Below are positions 46,984 to 57,021 of a stretch of 64,000 nucleotides of DNA, piece by piece. Origin of the DNA: Oceanobacillus arenosus (GTDB lineage Bacteria; Bacillota; Bacilli; Bacillales; Amphibacillaceae). Position 1 is the stretch's first letter; every line of letters begins with the position of its first letter. The stretch is taken from the NCBI RefSeq assembly GCF_003369575.1, contig NZ_PIOC01000014.1, forward strand, positions 187,829 through 251,828. The letters are read 5' to 3'. Below the pieces are notes generated by a model that had not been told where the DNA came from, made no database searches, and saw nothing but the letters and a program-made list of their open reading frames with translations. A program made the position numbers and the translations under genes.

Positions 46984-49152
46984 TTATTTTGCCTCCTTCA
47001 TTGGATACTGAATACGAGAATGAAAAATCCCCTTCAATGTTCCACAAATGGTTCGATTAATTATTTTTAGTTCTTTTAATGTTAATGGACTTTCATCCAA
47101 CTGGCCATCCGTCATCCGATCATTAATAATCGATGCAACAATTTCTTCAATTTTATCCTCTGTCGGCTCATTCAATGATCGAACCGCCGCCTCGACAGAA
47201 TCACAAATGCAAATGATTCCCGCTTCTTTTGTTTGTGGTTTCGGTCCCGGATAACGGAAGATTGTCTCGTCAACTTTCCCATTCTTTTCCTTTTCTTTAT
47301 AATAAAAGAATTTTAATAGGGATGTTCCATGATGCTGCTCGGCAATATCAATAATCTCCTTTGGTAGCTTATATTTTCTTAATTGTTTTGCACCATCATA
47401 TGGATGACTGATAATTATTTTAGCACTTTCTTGCGGATCAATGAAATCATGTGGATTACGATTTGACATTTGGTTTTCAATGAAGTATTGTGGTCGAACC
47501 GTTTTACCAATATCATGGTAATATGCCCCAACTCTTGCTAATAACCCATTCGCCCCTACTGCCTCACAGGCTGTTTCACTAATATTTGCGACCATGACCG
47601 AATGATGATAGGTTCCAGGTGTTTCCGTTAATAGTTTTTTAAGTAATGGCTGGTTCGGATTTGATAGTTGTAATAATTTCATATCTGTTAATACGCCAAG
47701 CACCGATTCGAAAAATGGAATCAATCCGATGGTTAAGACAATCGATAAAAATGCTGAAACAATTCCGAAAATGGATTGAATTAATAAATCAATTAAATCA
47801 TATTTTTCGAAAGATAGAAATACAAATAATAATATAGTAATTAGATTGACAATGATTACACCGATTCCCGATTTTAAAATGGATGTCCTGTCTTTTACAT
47901 TCGTTAGGAACGTAATTGCAGCTAACTGGGAGAAGAAGAAATAAATTGTAGCTTCAACATTTAATGAACCAGGAATTTCTCCATTGAAAATAATCCCACT
48001 TAATATAGAAAAAAGTGCTGCAAATATAATCGCAACTCGTTCATTAATCAGTAATTTAAGTAAAAAGGCACCCGTTGCAATTGGGACGATATAAAATATT
48101 TGATTCTCCGAGATAGGAAATAAACTTACAAGCTTTAGTAAGGTGATAACCAAGATGCTAATGCCAATAATAGAAATAAGCTTTCCTTTTTCAAGCATAT
48201 TTTCCCTTGCTAATAGGTATAGCTCATAGCCAATCGTGCTGCTTATTAAAATAATTAATAGAGAAAGTCCAATTGCAGGGAAAAAATTACGCTGTCCGTC
48301 AAGTAAACCGACTAAATTTAATTCTTCGTAGATTTCATTTGTAATGGTTTGTCCTTCTTGCACAATGACTTCACCAGCTCGAATGACCACTGGGTCTACA
48401 TTACTTGCAGCTTCTTTTCTTGCTTCTTGTGTTTTCTCAACATCAAAAAATGAATTTTCAACGATAGCAAATTTGCCAAGCTCCATTAGTGGCTCTTTCA
48501 GATCCTCATTAAGCGATGCATACTTGATACTTTGCTCTATTTCCGAAATTGCCGATTGGATATTCTCAGTGCGAACGCCATTATTTAGCACTATCTCTAA
48601 GTTCTCAACAATTAACCCTTTTCCGGCCTCCCGCTCATTTTTAGGTGTCATAATAAGCTGTATGAGCGTTTCATTATCCAATGACTTGATGATTGGTTCG
48701 GATAATATTTGGGTAAGCCGATTGACCTTTTCCTGATTCGACAAAGGTGCAATCTTATCTGTATTTGATCCCTCATTTGTTTTCTCGTCTTCATTAGATT
48801 CCGATATTTCTTCTGTTTCTAGTGTGGCAATGGCATCGAAGACTTCCTCCACATAATTGATCCGTTCTTCTGATATTTCTGTTGAAATATTATAGCGATC
48901 CGGTACTGCTTGGACCGTCTCCCTTACCTTCTTTTCCGTCTCCTGCTCATTTTCAATCGTTACTGGTGAACGAATCGTTTCATTTGCCATACTAAATCGT
49001 TCCATATCATATGTATCCGTATGTACATTATTTAATGTTATGAAAAAGAAAAAAACACCAAGTAAAACAGCGGATAAACTAATAGAAATAACATATTTTT
49101 TTTTCTTTATAAATTCTTCTAACTTATTGTTCCTTCTTACTTTCTTCTTCAT
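46984..49152 (-). CDS. pgpH: Cyclic-di-AMP phosphodiesterase PgpH (HD-domain membrane protein)
   Basis: 722 residues: an N-terminal helix, a large extracellular 7TMR-HDED domain (residues 45-280), seven membrane helices, and a cytosolic HD domain (YHHSVMVANISETACE, ARVGAYYHDIGK, SHPYDGAKQLRKYKLP, AEQHHGTSLLKFFYYKE). It hydrolyses c-di-AMP, which controls potassium and osmotic balance. B. subtilis name yqfF. Confidence 0.93.
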   Translation of the reverse strand: MKKKVRRNNKLEEFIKKKKYVISISLSAVLLGVFFFFITLNNVHTDTYDMERFSMANETIRSPVTIENEQETEKKVRETVQAVPDRYNISTEISEERINYVEEVFDAIATLETEEISESNEDEKTNEGSNTDKIAPLSNQEKVNRLTQILSEPIIKSLDNETLIQLIMTPKNEREAGKGLIVENLEIVLNNGVRTENIQSAISEIEQSIKYASLNEDLKEPLMELGKFAIVENSFFDVEKTQEARKEAASNVDPVVIRAGEVIVQEGQTITNEIYEELNLVGLLDGQRNFFPAIGLSLLIILISSTIGYELYLLARENMLEKGKLISIIGISILVITLLKLVSLFPISENQIFYIVPIATGAFLLKLLINERVAIIFAALFSILSGIIFNGEIPGSLNVEATIYFFFSQLAAITFLTNVKDRTSILKSGIGVIIVNLITILLFVFLSFEKYDLIDLLIQSIFGIVSAFLSIVLTIGLIPFFESVLGVLTDMKLLQLSNPNQPLLKKLLTETPGTYHHSVMVANISETACEAVGANGLLARVGAYYHDIGKTVRPQYFIENQMSNRNPHDFIDPQESAKIIISHPYDGAKQLRKYKLPKEIIDIAEQHHGTSLLKFFYYKEKEKNGKVDETIFRYPGPKPQTKEAGIICICDSVEAAVRSLNEPTEDKIEEIVASIINDRMTDGQLDESPLTLKELKIINRTICGTLKGIFHSRIQYPMKEAK

Positions 49153-49178
49153 CTCAACACCCCATTTAAATTAAGCTA

Positions 49179-49305
49179 AGAACGAAAGCACAAGCGCCCG
49201 TTCAGCGACGACTGGACTGCGAAGTTTCACTAGGCGCTGGCGCGGGGGCTAGACGTGGTCTGGCTTGTCAAGAGAATGATAAAAGGATAATTTTTATAAT
49301 TTCCT
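49179..49305. repeat. Family B repeat, copy 3
   Basis: About 127 bp starting AGAACGAAAGCACAAGCGCC and ending TTTTTATAATTTCC. It shares CAAGCGCCCGTT, AGGCGCTGG and GGGCTAGACGTGG with copies 1 and 2 but lacks their TTAAGTTATCCA block. It lies in the 205-bp gap between phoH and pgpH. Confidence 0.72.
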
Positions 49306-49358
49306 ATTATAAAATAAACCCATCTACATTTCGAGGTTCTCAATTACATTAATCAAAC

Positions 49359-50318
49359 CTAATTATCATTCTCATATGCTGCAATGATTTTTTGTACTAA
49401 CGGATGCCGAACAACATCGGTTTGGTCTAAGTGTACAAATTTTATTCCATCTACACGTTTTAATAATTGTTCTGCAACTTGCAGCCCAGATGTGACTCCT
49501 TTTGGCAAATCAATTTGCGTAATATCACCTGTAATGACCATTTTCGAACCAAAACCGAGACGAGTTAAGAACATCTTCATTTGTGCAGGTGTCGTATTTT
49601 GCGCCTCGTCCAATATAACAAAAGCATCGTCCAACGTTCGTCCACGCATATATGCAAGTGGTGCAATTTCGATGGTCTCTCTCTCTATTAGACGTAATGT
49701 ATGCTCCGCACCAAGTACATCATGTAAAGCGTCGTATAATGGTCTTAGGTATGGATCTACTTTCTCCTTGAGGTCTCCAGGCAAGAAGCCCAAACTTTCC
49801 CCAGCCTCGACGGCAGGACGTGTTAAAATAATCCTCTTGATCTTACCATCCTTTAATGCTTTAACAGCCATTACGACGGCTAAATATGTTTTTCCAGTTC
49901 CGGCAGGTCCAATTCCAAAAACAAGATCACTTGATTTTATCGACGTAATATAACCCTTCTGACCTAAGGTTTTAACTCGAATTGGTTTTCCCTTAACATT
50001 CTTCGTAATTTCATCCTCAAAAAGGGTTTCAAATTGGTTGATATTTCCTTTTACTGCTAAATCAATTGCGTAAACGACATCCCTTTCAGAAATCGTAAGT
50101 CCTCTTCTGATAACCGCTAATAGTGCATTGAAAATCGCTTGTACATATGCGATTGCTTGCTTCTCACCGGATACACGAACTTGTTCTCCTCTCGAAACGA
50201 TGGAAACTTTAAGTTGCGATTCTAATAACTTTAAATATTTATCATTGGTTCCAAATAAAGCCAACACTTCATTCGGATCATTTAGTTGTAAATCAATTTC
50301 GGTTAAGTTTTCTGACAT
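49359..50318 (-). CDS. phoH: PhoH family ATPase
   Basis: 319 residues: an N-terminal KH-like part and a P-loop ATPase with GPAGTGKTYLAVVMAV and FVILDEAQNTT. Often next to ybeY; probably an RNA helicase-like protein. AAGGAG precedes the ATG. It follows yqfD after 2 bp. Confidence 0.93.
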   Translation of the reverse strand: MSENLTEIDLQLNDPNEVLALFGTNDKYLKLLESQLKVSIVSRGEQVRVSGEKQAIAYVQAIFNALLAVIRRGLTISERDVVYAIDLAVKGNINQFETLFEDEITKNVKGKPIRVKTLGQKGYITSIKSSDLVFGIGPAGTGKTYLAVVMAVKALKDGKIKRIILTRPAVEAGESLGFLPGDLKEKVDPYLRPLYDALHDVLGAEHTLRLIERETIEIAPLAYMRGRTLDDAFVILDEAQNTTPAQMKMFLTRLGFGSKMVITGDITQIDLPKGVTSGLQVAEQLLKRVDGIKFVHLDQTDVVRHPLVQKIIAAYENDN

Positions 50319-50320
50319 AA

Positions 50321-51520
50321 TCAGTCTCCTTGATTTAGAAGTTGTGTCTGACCAATATTTTCCTCAACTGTAATATACAAGTTTAATTTAACTTTACCAT
50401 GGTCCATGGTTTCATGCAAAACTTTCTCTGTCATAATTTTTGCATCTGGACCTAATTCCAATTGTAAATCAGCCTTTGCTTGCTCAATGCCAATTTTTAT
50501 TGCCTCTTCTTTTGTTCTCTCCCGTTCATTATACGTCTTTTCACTTAATACATTTTCCACTACGGCTAATGGCGATTCCCACTTAAAAATCCGTACTGGT
50601 GTTTCCATTGTTTCTCGGTGGATATCCGTATAATCCGGAGGTCTAAATCCCCAAATCGGCAATTGAAAGTTCCCTATTTTAAGAAAAAATTTACTTTCAT
50701 TATTACCGGTCACTTGCTCATCACGATAACGAAGTGGAATCGTTACAGCAACCTCATACCATGTATTTGCAGTAATCTCTCCATCCGCTGCAACGAGTTC
50801 TGTTGTCCTATTCTCACCCGTTTCTTCGCCAATCACACCTGACACTAGCAGATCTCCCTTTTCAACATAGTCATTTACCTTTACTCGGGGAATTCCCTTT
50901 GAAACATAAAGATCTTTAATGACACCATTCTTTTTGGCTACTAAATTTCTTGGCTCGCCCGCTGGTACCTTTTTTACAATGATTTTTTCTACGCCTTCAA
51001 GATAAAAGGTTGTCCCCTTTTGGTCGACACCAACCCATAAGAGCTCTGGTACATCCTTCACCAATTGCTGCTGAATTGCATTTGGTGACTGCAAAGAAAA
51101 AATCCACGCACCAGGATGTACACCATACTGATTTAATTGTTTGCTAATCTTCTCCTCAATATCTTTCGGAACGCCGGTTATCTTAACATCCCAAATAATA
51201 TTCGATAAAAAGATAATAAGAAGAAAACTAAGTAATAGTCCGATAATGAGTGGTCGTTTTCTTGTAAATCGCTTAAGTAAGAATGGGTAGCCCTTTTTTT
51301 GAACAAACGATACTTTAAAACCTGTTCCTCGCCTGACTTTCTTAACAAGTTTTACATCTCCTAATTTAATTTTCCCTTCACATACATCTGGCCCATGTTT
51401 CTTTATATCCCATACCGTTACACCATGATTTGAACAGACTTGAAAAAATAATTCAGGTTGATCGCCTCTAATTAAAATGGATACATATCCTGTAATAAAT
51501 GATCCTTGGATTGGTTTCAT
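50321..51520 (-). CDS. yqfD: Sporulation protein YqfD
   Basis: 399 residues: an N-terminal domain of about 90 residues, one membrane helix (PLIIGLLLSFLLIIFLSNIIW), and a large domain likely facing the intermembrane space or outside. In B. subtilis it belongs to the sigma-E regulon (mother cell). The start is the ATG at 51520, since GGGGGAG lies inside the longer frame. Confidence 0.92.
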   Translation of the reverse strand: MKPIQGSFITGYVSILIRGDQPELFFQVCSNHGVTVWDIKKHGPDVCEGKIKLGDVKLVKKVRRGTGFKVSFVQKKGYPFLLKRFTRKRPLIIGLLLSFLLIIFLSNIIWDVKITGVPKDIEEKISKQLNQYGVHPGAWIFSLQSPNAIQQQLVKDVPELLWVGVDQKGTTFYLEGVEKIIVKKVPAGEPRNLVAKKNGVIKDLYVSKGIPRVKVNDYVEKGDLLVSGVIGEETGENRTTELVAADGEITANTWYEVAVTIPLRYRDEQVTGNNESKFFLKIGNFQLPIWGFRPPDYTDIHRETMETPVRIFKWESPLAVVENVLSEKTYNERERTKEEAIKIGIEQAKADLQLELGPDAKIMTEKVLHETMDHGKVKLNLYITVEENIGQTQLLNQGD

Positions 51521-51535
51521 GTTCTCCCCCACTTG

Positions 51536-51826
51536 TTAATCCGTATTATCTGGTAAAAACGTAACATCTGTAATATTTCCTTCTAATAGTATTTCTTCAG
51601 GTAGCATCATTTTGATAACAAATGACGAACCCTTGATTTGGACGAATCCTTGTTTCATTTTTAATTTGAGCTCTGTATCGGAATAAGTTGCCAAGCCTAG
51701 ATGGTTTTCTATATAAACATGGATTTGTCCAATAATTGTAATGCGAGGTAGCTCTAATATGACGTCAGAAGGAAGTGCAAGATAATTTACCATTAAAGTA
51801 CGAACGCGTTGTTGCCATTTACTCAT
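51536..51826 (-). CDS. yqfC: Sporulation protein YqfC
   Basis: 96 residues of the YabP/YqfC family (LELPRITIIGQIHVYIENHLGLATYSDTELKL in parts). It heads the yqfC-yqfD-phoH group and is expected to be sigma-E controlled. No clear sigma-E promoter was identified by eye. GAGGGTGAGG precedes the ATG. Confidence 0.92.
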   Translation of the reverse strand: MSKWQQRVRTLMVNYLALPSDVILELPRITIIGQIHVYIENHLGLATYSDTELKLKMKQGFVQIKGSSFVIKMMLPEEILLEGNITDVTFLPDNTD

Positions 51827-51947
51827 AGATGCCTCACCCTCTCATATTCATATTTATGAATTAGAAGAAAAGATAAGAACTAAACAAACTAGGGGGATAA
51901 AATTAATTCAATAATAAAGTTCAGTTCACAGAGATAGCTGCTGTTTA

Positions 51948-52259
51948 GATAAAGTGCGGACTAACTTAGGATGATATTTTGCTACCTGATCCACCGCTCC
52001 AAAAATACACTTCGCTTTCCGCGGGGAGCTGGCGAGCCTCTTTGTGCTATCGCACTTCAGAGTCTCACCTAGGCTCTTCTTCCCGCAGGAGTCTTCGTGT
52101 ATTTTTTCCGCTGGGGGTAGTGCAGAATCTAGCGTCAAAAGAATGACAAAACCACTGACTATCGACGTCGATTGTAGCAAAATACTGGAGACCCTCGTAC
52201 GAATAGTAACTGCTGGCAAAATCTAAAATTACTATTGTCACTAGTCCGCACTTTACATC
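51948..52259 (-). repeat. Family A MITE-like repeat, copy 3 (long form)
   Basis: 312 bp, inverted relative to copies 1 and 2. The ends are well-matched inverted repeats: GATAAAGTGCGGACTAA and, inverted, GATGTAAAGTGCGGACTAG. Minus-strand blocks TTTTGTCATTCTTTTGACG, CTGCACTACCCCCAGCGG and AGCAAAATATCATCCTAAG match the others. A large inner palindrome (AATACACGAAGACTCC...GAAGTGTATT) holds an extra 60-70 bp. Small open frames here are not credible genes. It fills most of the gap between yqfC and the next gene. Confidence 0.88.
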
Positions 52260-52295
52260 AACTACGCATCTTGAATAATAATATGTATATAGAAA

Positions 52296-52342
52296 AAAAG
52301 TCATTTGTAGTACGCATTACAGCGCAGCTACAAATGACTTTT
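52296..52342. terminator. Terminator after the floA-downstream gene
   Basis: AAAAGTCATTTGTAG and its inverse form a 15-bp perfect stem with T-runs on both strands. Confidence 0.9.
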
Positions 52343-52347
52343 TTAGG

Positions 52348-52887
52348 TTAGGATTTTTTTCTCTGTTCGACTATACTTTGATAAGGTTTTCGTGCTCTTG
52401 GTGAGCCTAATACTTCAGACATGATGATGCCATTTACTAATCCTTTTCGCGTTAAGTTCGTACGAATCTGTTTCTTATAATTTGCTTGTACTTTTGATAA
52501 CTCATTTATCGATGTTGTAATTGGGTCTTCCACAAAAGCATGATGGGATAAATCATCAATTGCATTGTTTTCTCCCGAATTAATTGTACCCTTTAGACGT
52601 TCCATTTGAGCTTTTTGTTGCTCTTCAATAGATATTGTTGACACCATTGGTTTTGTAGGTTTTGGTACATTGCCTCTCGTTTGCTTTGATCCAGTTGTGC
52701 GACTTGGTTCTGGTCTCGCGTTTTGTTGACCTCTGGACACGGGATTTGGAGCAGGCTTGGGACGATTGTTTTGATGCTTTCTTTTTTCTGCATCCTCTGG
52801 TTTTTTCCCAAATAACCCCATGATTGCAGAAATAATAATGATAACGACAAAGATATTATCAAATATTAATTGAAAAAATCCACCCAT
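52348..52887 (-). CDS. Hypothetical membrane-anchored protein downstream of floA
   Basis: 179 residues: one N-terminal helix (FDNIFVVIIIISAIMGLFG), a Pro/Arg/Thr/Gln-rich low-complexity linker (about residues 25-80), then a charged helical tail ending SPRARKPYQSIVEQRKKS. No family recognised; B. subtilis has the unrelated-looking yqfB after floA. AAGGAGG precedes the ATG at 52887. It may act with FloA and NfeD. Confidence 0.65.
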   Translation of the reverse strand: MGGFFQLIFDNIFVVIIIISAIMGLFGKKPEDAEKRKHQNNRPKPAPNPVSRGQQNARPEPSRTTGSKQTRGNVPKPTKPMVSTISIEEQQKAQMERLKGTINSGENNAIDDLSHHAFVEDPITTSINELSKVQANYKKQIRTNLTRKGLVNGIIMSEVLGSPRARKPYQSIVEQRKKS

Positions 52888-52917
52888 CAAACCCCTCCTT
52901 TATCCATATTTATCTTC

Positions 52918-53913
52918 TTAATTTTTACCATTTTCATCATTGTTTTCTTTGGTTAATTTCCCAATTGTATCACGCATATCTGTGTCTGCATTAATATTTT
53001 CGTAATTCAAGTAATCCATAACACCCATTTTTCCAGAACGTAATGCTTCTGCTAATGCAAGTGGTACGTCTGCCTCTGCTTCTACAACCTTCGCGCGCAT
53101 TTCTTGTACACGTGCAAGCATTTCTTGTTCTTGGGCAACTGCCATCGCGCGACGTTCTTCCGCTTTAGCTTGTGCAATATTCTTATCTGCCTCTGCTTGG
53201 TCAGTTTGTAAAATAGCACCGATATTCTTTCCGATATCAACATCGGCAATATCGATCGAGAGAATTTCGAATGCTGTACCTGCATCTAATCCTTTTGCAA
53301 GTACCGTATGTGAAATTGAATCTGGATTTTCTAGTACCTTTTTATGTGTCTCCGAACTACCGATTGTACTTACTACCCCTTCACCAACACGGGCAATAAC
53401 TGTCTCTTCACCAGCACCACCGACAAGTCGATCAATATTGGCACGAACAGTAATTCTCGCTAGTGCTTTCACTTCAATCCCATCCATTGCAATTCCTGCA
53501 ATGAATGGTGTTTCGATTACTTTTGGATTTACACTCATTTGAACTGCTTCTAATACGTCACGTCCCGCTAAATCAATGGCAGCGCCACGTTCGAATGGCA
53601 GGGCAATATTTGCTCGGTGTGCAGCGATTAGAGCATTTACAACCCTATCTACATTTCCACCTGCTAAGTAATGGCTTTCTAATTGATTCGTTGTCACATT
53701 TAATCCAGCTTTATGTGCTTTAATAAGTGGATTGATTACTCTGCTTGGAACAACCCGACGTAAACGCATCCCAATTAAAGTGAATATACTTACCTTAACC
53801 CCTGCCGCTAATGCACTAATCCAGAGTGCAACTGGTACGAATGTAAATAATATCGCTATTGCAATAATAATAACAGCAATAATAATTAACGGTATAATCG
53901 TTTCTAAATTCAT
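52918..53913 (-). CDS. floA: Flotillin-like protein FloA
   Basis: 331 residues: an N-terminal hairpin membrane anchor ([30 protein letters not shown]), an SPFH/PHB domain, and a coiled-coil tail rich in Ala/Glu ([34 protein letters not shown] in parts). It organises lipid microdomains. The ATG at 53913 follows GGGAGGA. It is 27 bp behind the long nfeD, the usual partner. Confidence 0.94.
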   Translation of the reverse strand: MNLETIIPLIIIAVIIIAIAILFTFVPVALWISALAAGVKVSIFTLIGMRLRRVVPSRVINPLIKAHKAGLNVTTNQLESHYLAGGNVDRVVNALIAAHRANIALPFERGAAIDLAGRDVLEAVQMSVNPKVIETPFIAGIAMDGIEVKALARITVRANIDRLVGGAGEETVIARVGEGVVSTIGSSETHKKVLENPDSISHTVLAKGLDAGTAFEILSIDIADVDIGKNIGAILQTDQAEADKNIAQAKAEERRAMAVAQEQEMLARVQEMRAKVVEAEADVPLALAEALRSGKMGVMDYLNYENINADTDMRDTIGKLTKENNDENGKN

Positions 53914-53940
53914 CCAAATTCCTCCCATATGATCTATTTT

Positions 53941-55275
53941 TTAGATAACTTCTTTCACAACAACCCGAATTCCCTCTGCTTTTATGACTTTTATCGGTTT
54001 GTCTTTGTCAATAAAACTTCCTTCTGTTACAATATCTATCCTTTCATCATTAAACAATCCAATGCCAGAAGGACGCAATGGTGTTACTGCAACACCTTCT
54101 AAACCAATTAATTCTAAACGACCTACAGATGATACATAGCCAAGCTCTGTTGTTGTCTGATCCCGCAAAATAATATGTTTAAAAACACCTTTATCCAGAC
54201 CAATTCTTCTAAACAAAATTACACCAACAATGATTGCGACAATAAAGGCGATTGCTATACTCATCGCCATATGGCTAATACTATAGCCCGACATGAACAA
54301 CGACCCTAATATTGCAGCAGTTCCTAGTAAGCCAACAATTCCACCGGGTATAAAGAGCTCAAGGATAATCAATCCAATACCAAGAAGGAGTAATATTACT
54401 GCTTCCATTCCTGCTAACCCTGCGACAATATGTCCATAGAAAAATAATAGTAGTGCAATAATCCCCATTATTCCTGGAACCCCAAAACCAGGTGAATATA
54501 ATTCAACGATAAGTCCTAAGCTAGCTACAGATAACAGGATTGGAATTACTATCGGATTCGTGATGAACCTTGCAATTTCATCCGCAATCGTTGGTTTTAT
54601 TTCCACAATAGTTGCGCCAGATAAACCTAGCTCATGTAATAGCTCCACCCTATCATTGACAATTCCATCTGCATAACCTACTTCCAATGCCCGATTTGGT
54701 CCCAATGTTAGATACTCCCCACTAGGTGCGTCGTATTCTGGAAGATCAATAGTAGGATCTGCCATTGCAGCTGCATAAAGCGGATTTCTTCCCTTCGATT
54801 CTGCAGCACTTCGCATCGCAGCAAGCCAGGCAGATTGTGCTTTATCATTAGCAGCATTTCCATCACTCGTGATGACACCTCTCGCCCCCATTGTTGCATT
54901 AGGCTTGAAGTATATATAATCCATATGTAACGCGATGTATGAACCAGCAGAAAGTGCTTCATGTACAATGAAGGATGTTGTAGGGATGTCAATACTCTGT
55001 AGCAGTTCACCAATTTGTCCCGCTGAATCGACTCTGCCTCCGGGTGTATCAATTTCGAAAATGATATGATCTGCTCCTGATTCAATCGCTTCCTTGACAG
55101 TTCGGGTTAGAAATCCTTCTAATCCACGCTCAACTTCTCGTTCAATCGGGATTACATAGACTGTTTTTCCACTATCATCATCATTTTCCGCCTGAATTAA
55201 AATTAAGTTCGTTTGAAATGCCATGAAAGTAACCGCAATTATTAGAATACTCATTGTAATTCTTTTACCTGGCAT
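53941..55275 (-). CDS. Long NfeD membrane serine protease (YqeZ-like)
   Basis: 444 residues: a signal sequence, a ClpP-class protease domain (IFEIDTPGGRVDSAGQIGELLQ; Ser in EALSAGSYIALHMDYIYF; TMGARGVI), four to five membrane helices, and a C-terminal OB fold (VGRLELIGLEGVAVTPLRPSGI). Partner of flotillin in membrane quality control. GGGGGTGA precedes the ATG. Confidence 0.92.
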   Translation of the reverse strand: MPGKRITMSILIIAVTFMAFQTNLILIQAENDDDSGKTVYVIPIEREVERGLEGFLTRTVKEAIESGADHIIFEIDTPGGRVDSAGQIGELLQSIDIPTTSFIVHEALSAGSYIALHMDYIYFKPNATMGARGVITSDGNAANDKAQSAWLAAMRSAAESKGRNPLYAAAMADPTIDLPEYDAPSGEYLTLGPNRALEVGYADGIVNDRVELLHELGLSGATIVEIKPTIADEIARFITNPIVIPILLSVASLGLIVELYSPGFGVPGIMGIIALLLFFYGHIVAGLAGMEAVILLLLGIGLIILELFIPGGIVGLLGTAAILGSLFMSGYSISHMAMSIAIAFIVAIIVGVILFRRIGLDKGVFKHIILRDQTTTELGYVSSVGRLELIGLEGVAVTPLRPSGIGLFNDERIDIVTEGSFIDKDKPIKVIKAEGIRVVVKEVI

Positions 55276-55496
55276 TATTTATCACCCCCTTTTTGCTTCT
55301 GCTTAACTAATATTACGAACAAAATATGAAATGGTTTCATTTTTATTAGCATAAGAACAACTTTCATCATTGAGGGCATGATGAATATGCAGGTAAACTA
55401 CTAACACTATCTAGATAGTATCATAATCAACCGGTCAGCGAAACAAATAACAACATATTCAGTTGAACGAACAATTACATACGGGATAAAATAATG

Positions 55497-55530
55497 AAAA
55501 GGTCCTTATTAATTACAATAAGGACCTTTT
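55497..55530. terminator. Terminator after yqeY
   Basis: AAAAGGTCCTTATT and AATAAGGACCTTTT form a 14-bp perfect stem with A and T runs. Nothing else is recognised between here and 55275. Confidence 0.92.
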
Positions 55531-55537
55531 CATAACG

Positions 55538-55984
55538 TTAATTTAATTGTTGTAATACAAGTTCATTTATTTGAGAGCCATCTGCCTTACCTTTTACCTT
55601 AGGCATAACTGCGCTCATCACTTTACCCATATCTTTCTTGGATGTAGCATTAACTTCCTGAATCGCTTGCTGAACAATTACTAATAAATCTTCCTTAGTA
55701 AGTTGTTCGGGCATATATGCTTGAACAATAGTAAGTTCATTTTCAACCTTGTTAACAAGATCATCGCGTCCAGCTTTTTTAAATTCATGGAGGGAATCTT
55801 TACGTTGTTTAACCTCTCGTGACAAAATTGTTAATTCTTCATCTTCTGAAAGTGTCGCTTTACCTAGATTGATTAATTCATTTTGTATGGAAGCTTTGAC
55901 CATACGGATAACACTGAGGGTCTCTTTGTCTCTCTGTTTCATCGCTTGCTTCATATCTTGATTTAATCTATCAAGTAATGACAT
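55538..55984 (-). CDS. yqeY: GatB/YqeY domain protein
   Basis: 148 residues, [29 protein letters not shown] (in parts) and the GatB tail-like C terminus ([28 protein letters not shown]). It may act in tRNA-related processes. GAGGGTG precedes the ATG; it lies 15 bp behind rpsU, a conserved pair. Confidence 0.94.
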   Translation of the reverse strand: MSLLDRLNQDMKQAMKQRDKETLSVIRMVKASIQNELINLGKATLSEDEELTILSREVKQRKDSLHEFKKAGRDDLVNKVENELTIVQAYMPEQLTKEDLLVIVQQAIQEVNATSKKDMGKVMSAVMPKVKGKADGSQINELVLQQLN

Positions 55985-55999
55985 TTAAATGCACCCTCT

Positions 56000-56176
56000 T
56001 TAGAATTTACGTTTTCTAGCTGCCTCAGATTTCTTCTTACGTTTAACGCTAGGTTTTTCATAGTGTTCACGCTTACGATATTCCTGTAGTGTACCGCTTT
56101 TTGACACACTACGTTTAAAGCGACGAAGAGCATCTTCAAGAGACTCGTTTTTACGAACGCGAGTTGTATTTGACAT
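56000..56176 (-). CDS. rpsU: Small ribosomal subunit protein bS21
   Basis: 58 residues, [20 protein letters not shown] followed by [20 protein letters not shown] and a basic tail [22 protein letters not shown] precedes the ATG at 56176; longer frames add no family sequence. Confidence 0.96.
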   Translation of the reverse strand: MSNTTRVRKNESLEDALRRFKRSVSKSGTLQEYRKREHYEKPSVKRKKKSEAARKRKF

Positions 56177-56320
56177 GCTAATTTCCCTCCCTCCGAAGCA
56201 TAAAACAAGATTATACAGACATATGCATTCAATTATCATATGCCTGTTTAAAGTATAATATATTCTTACTTATAGGTCAACAAAATATTTTGATAGCAAT
56301 TATTCTGAAAGAAGCAAGGA

Positions 56321-57001
56321 TCAATAATCAGATGAATCCCCGCTGCCATTCACAATTGCAATTCCTGCACTAGCACCAATTCTAGTGGCACCAGCAGCAA
56401 TCATTGCTTTTGTTGCTTCAAGGTCACGAACACCTCCAGATGCCTTTACACCCATCTCAGTTCCTACTGTTTCACGCATTAATTTAACATCCTCGATCGT
56501 TGCACCGCCACCAGAAAAACCAGTGGATGTTTTTACAAAATCTGCGCCTGCTGCTTTTGCTAATTCACACGCTTTAACTTTTTCATCGTCCGTTAATAGA
56601 GAAGTTTCGATAATTACTTTGACAAGTGCCTTTTCTTTTGCAGCGTTAACTACTGCAGCAATATCTGCTTCCACAACATCATAGTTAGCCGATTTCAGTT
56701 CACCGACATTGATAACCATGTCAACTTCATCTGCACCGTCTTTAATCGCTTGTTCTGTTTCAAATACCTTTGTATTCGTAGATGATGCACCTAATGGGAA
56801 ACCAATAACGGTACATACTTTAACAGATGTATGTTGCAACTCTTCATGACAATATGGAACCCAGTATGGATTCACACAAACTGAAGCAAATTCATATTCT
56901 TTTGCTTCATCTACAATTTGTTTAATTTTTTCTTTTGTTGTTTCAGGCTTTAATTGTGTATGATCGATATATTTTGCTAATTTTTTGTCCAATTCCTTCA
57001 T
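56321..57001 (-). CDS. deoC: Deoxyribose-phosphate aldolase
   Basis: 226 residues. It cleaves deoxyribose-5-phosphate to glyceraldehyde-3-phosphate and acetaldehyde. The Schiff-base lysine is in [15 protein letters not shown], with [14 protein letters not shown] and [12 protein letters not shown] nearby. It is 20 bp behind rsmE, where B. subtilis has mtaB (yqeV), and is away from any other deo gene. Confidence 0.94.
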   Translation of the reverse strand: MKELDKKLAKYIDHTQLKPETTKEKIKQIVDEAKEYEFASVCVNPYWVPYCHEELQHTSVKVCTVIGFPLGASSTNTKVFETEQAIKDGADEVDMVINVGELKSANYDVVEADIAAVVNAAKEKALVKVIIETSLLTDDEKVKACELAKAAGADFVKTSTGFSGGGATIEDVKLMRETVGTEMGVKASGGVRDLEATKAMIAAGATRIGASAGIAIVNGSGDSSDY

Positions 57002-57021
57002 TCCCTTCTATTTAATTCAAA

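Noticed and set aside
51926-52304. Overlapping open frames on both strands, such as one with LFFPQESSCIFSAGG
   Set aside because: They are produced by the palindromic interior of family A copy 3. Similar frames are often annotated as hypothetical proteins in Bacillaceae, but the DNA behaves as a non-coding repeat.
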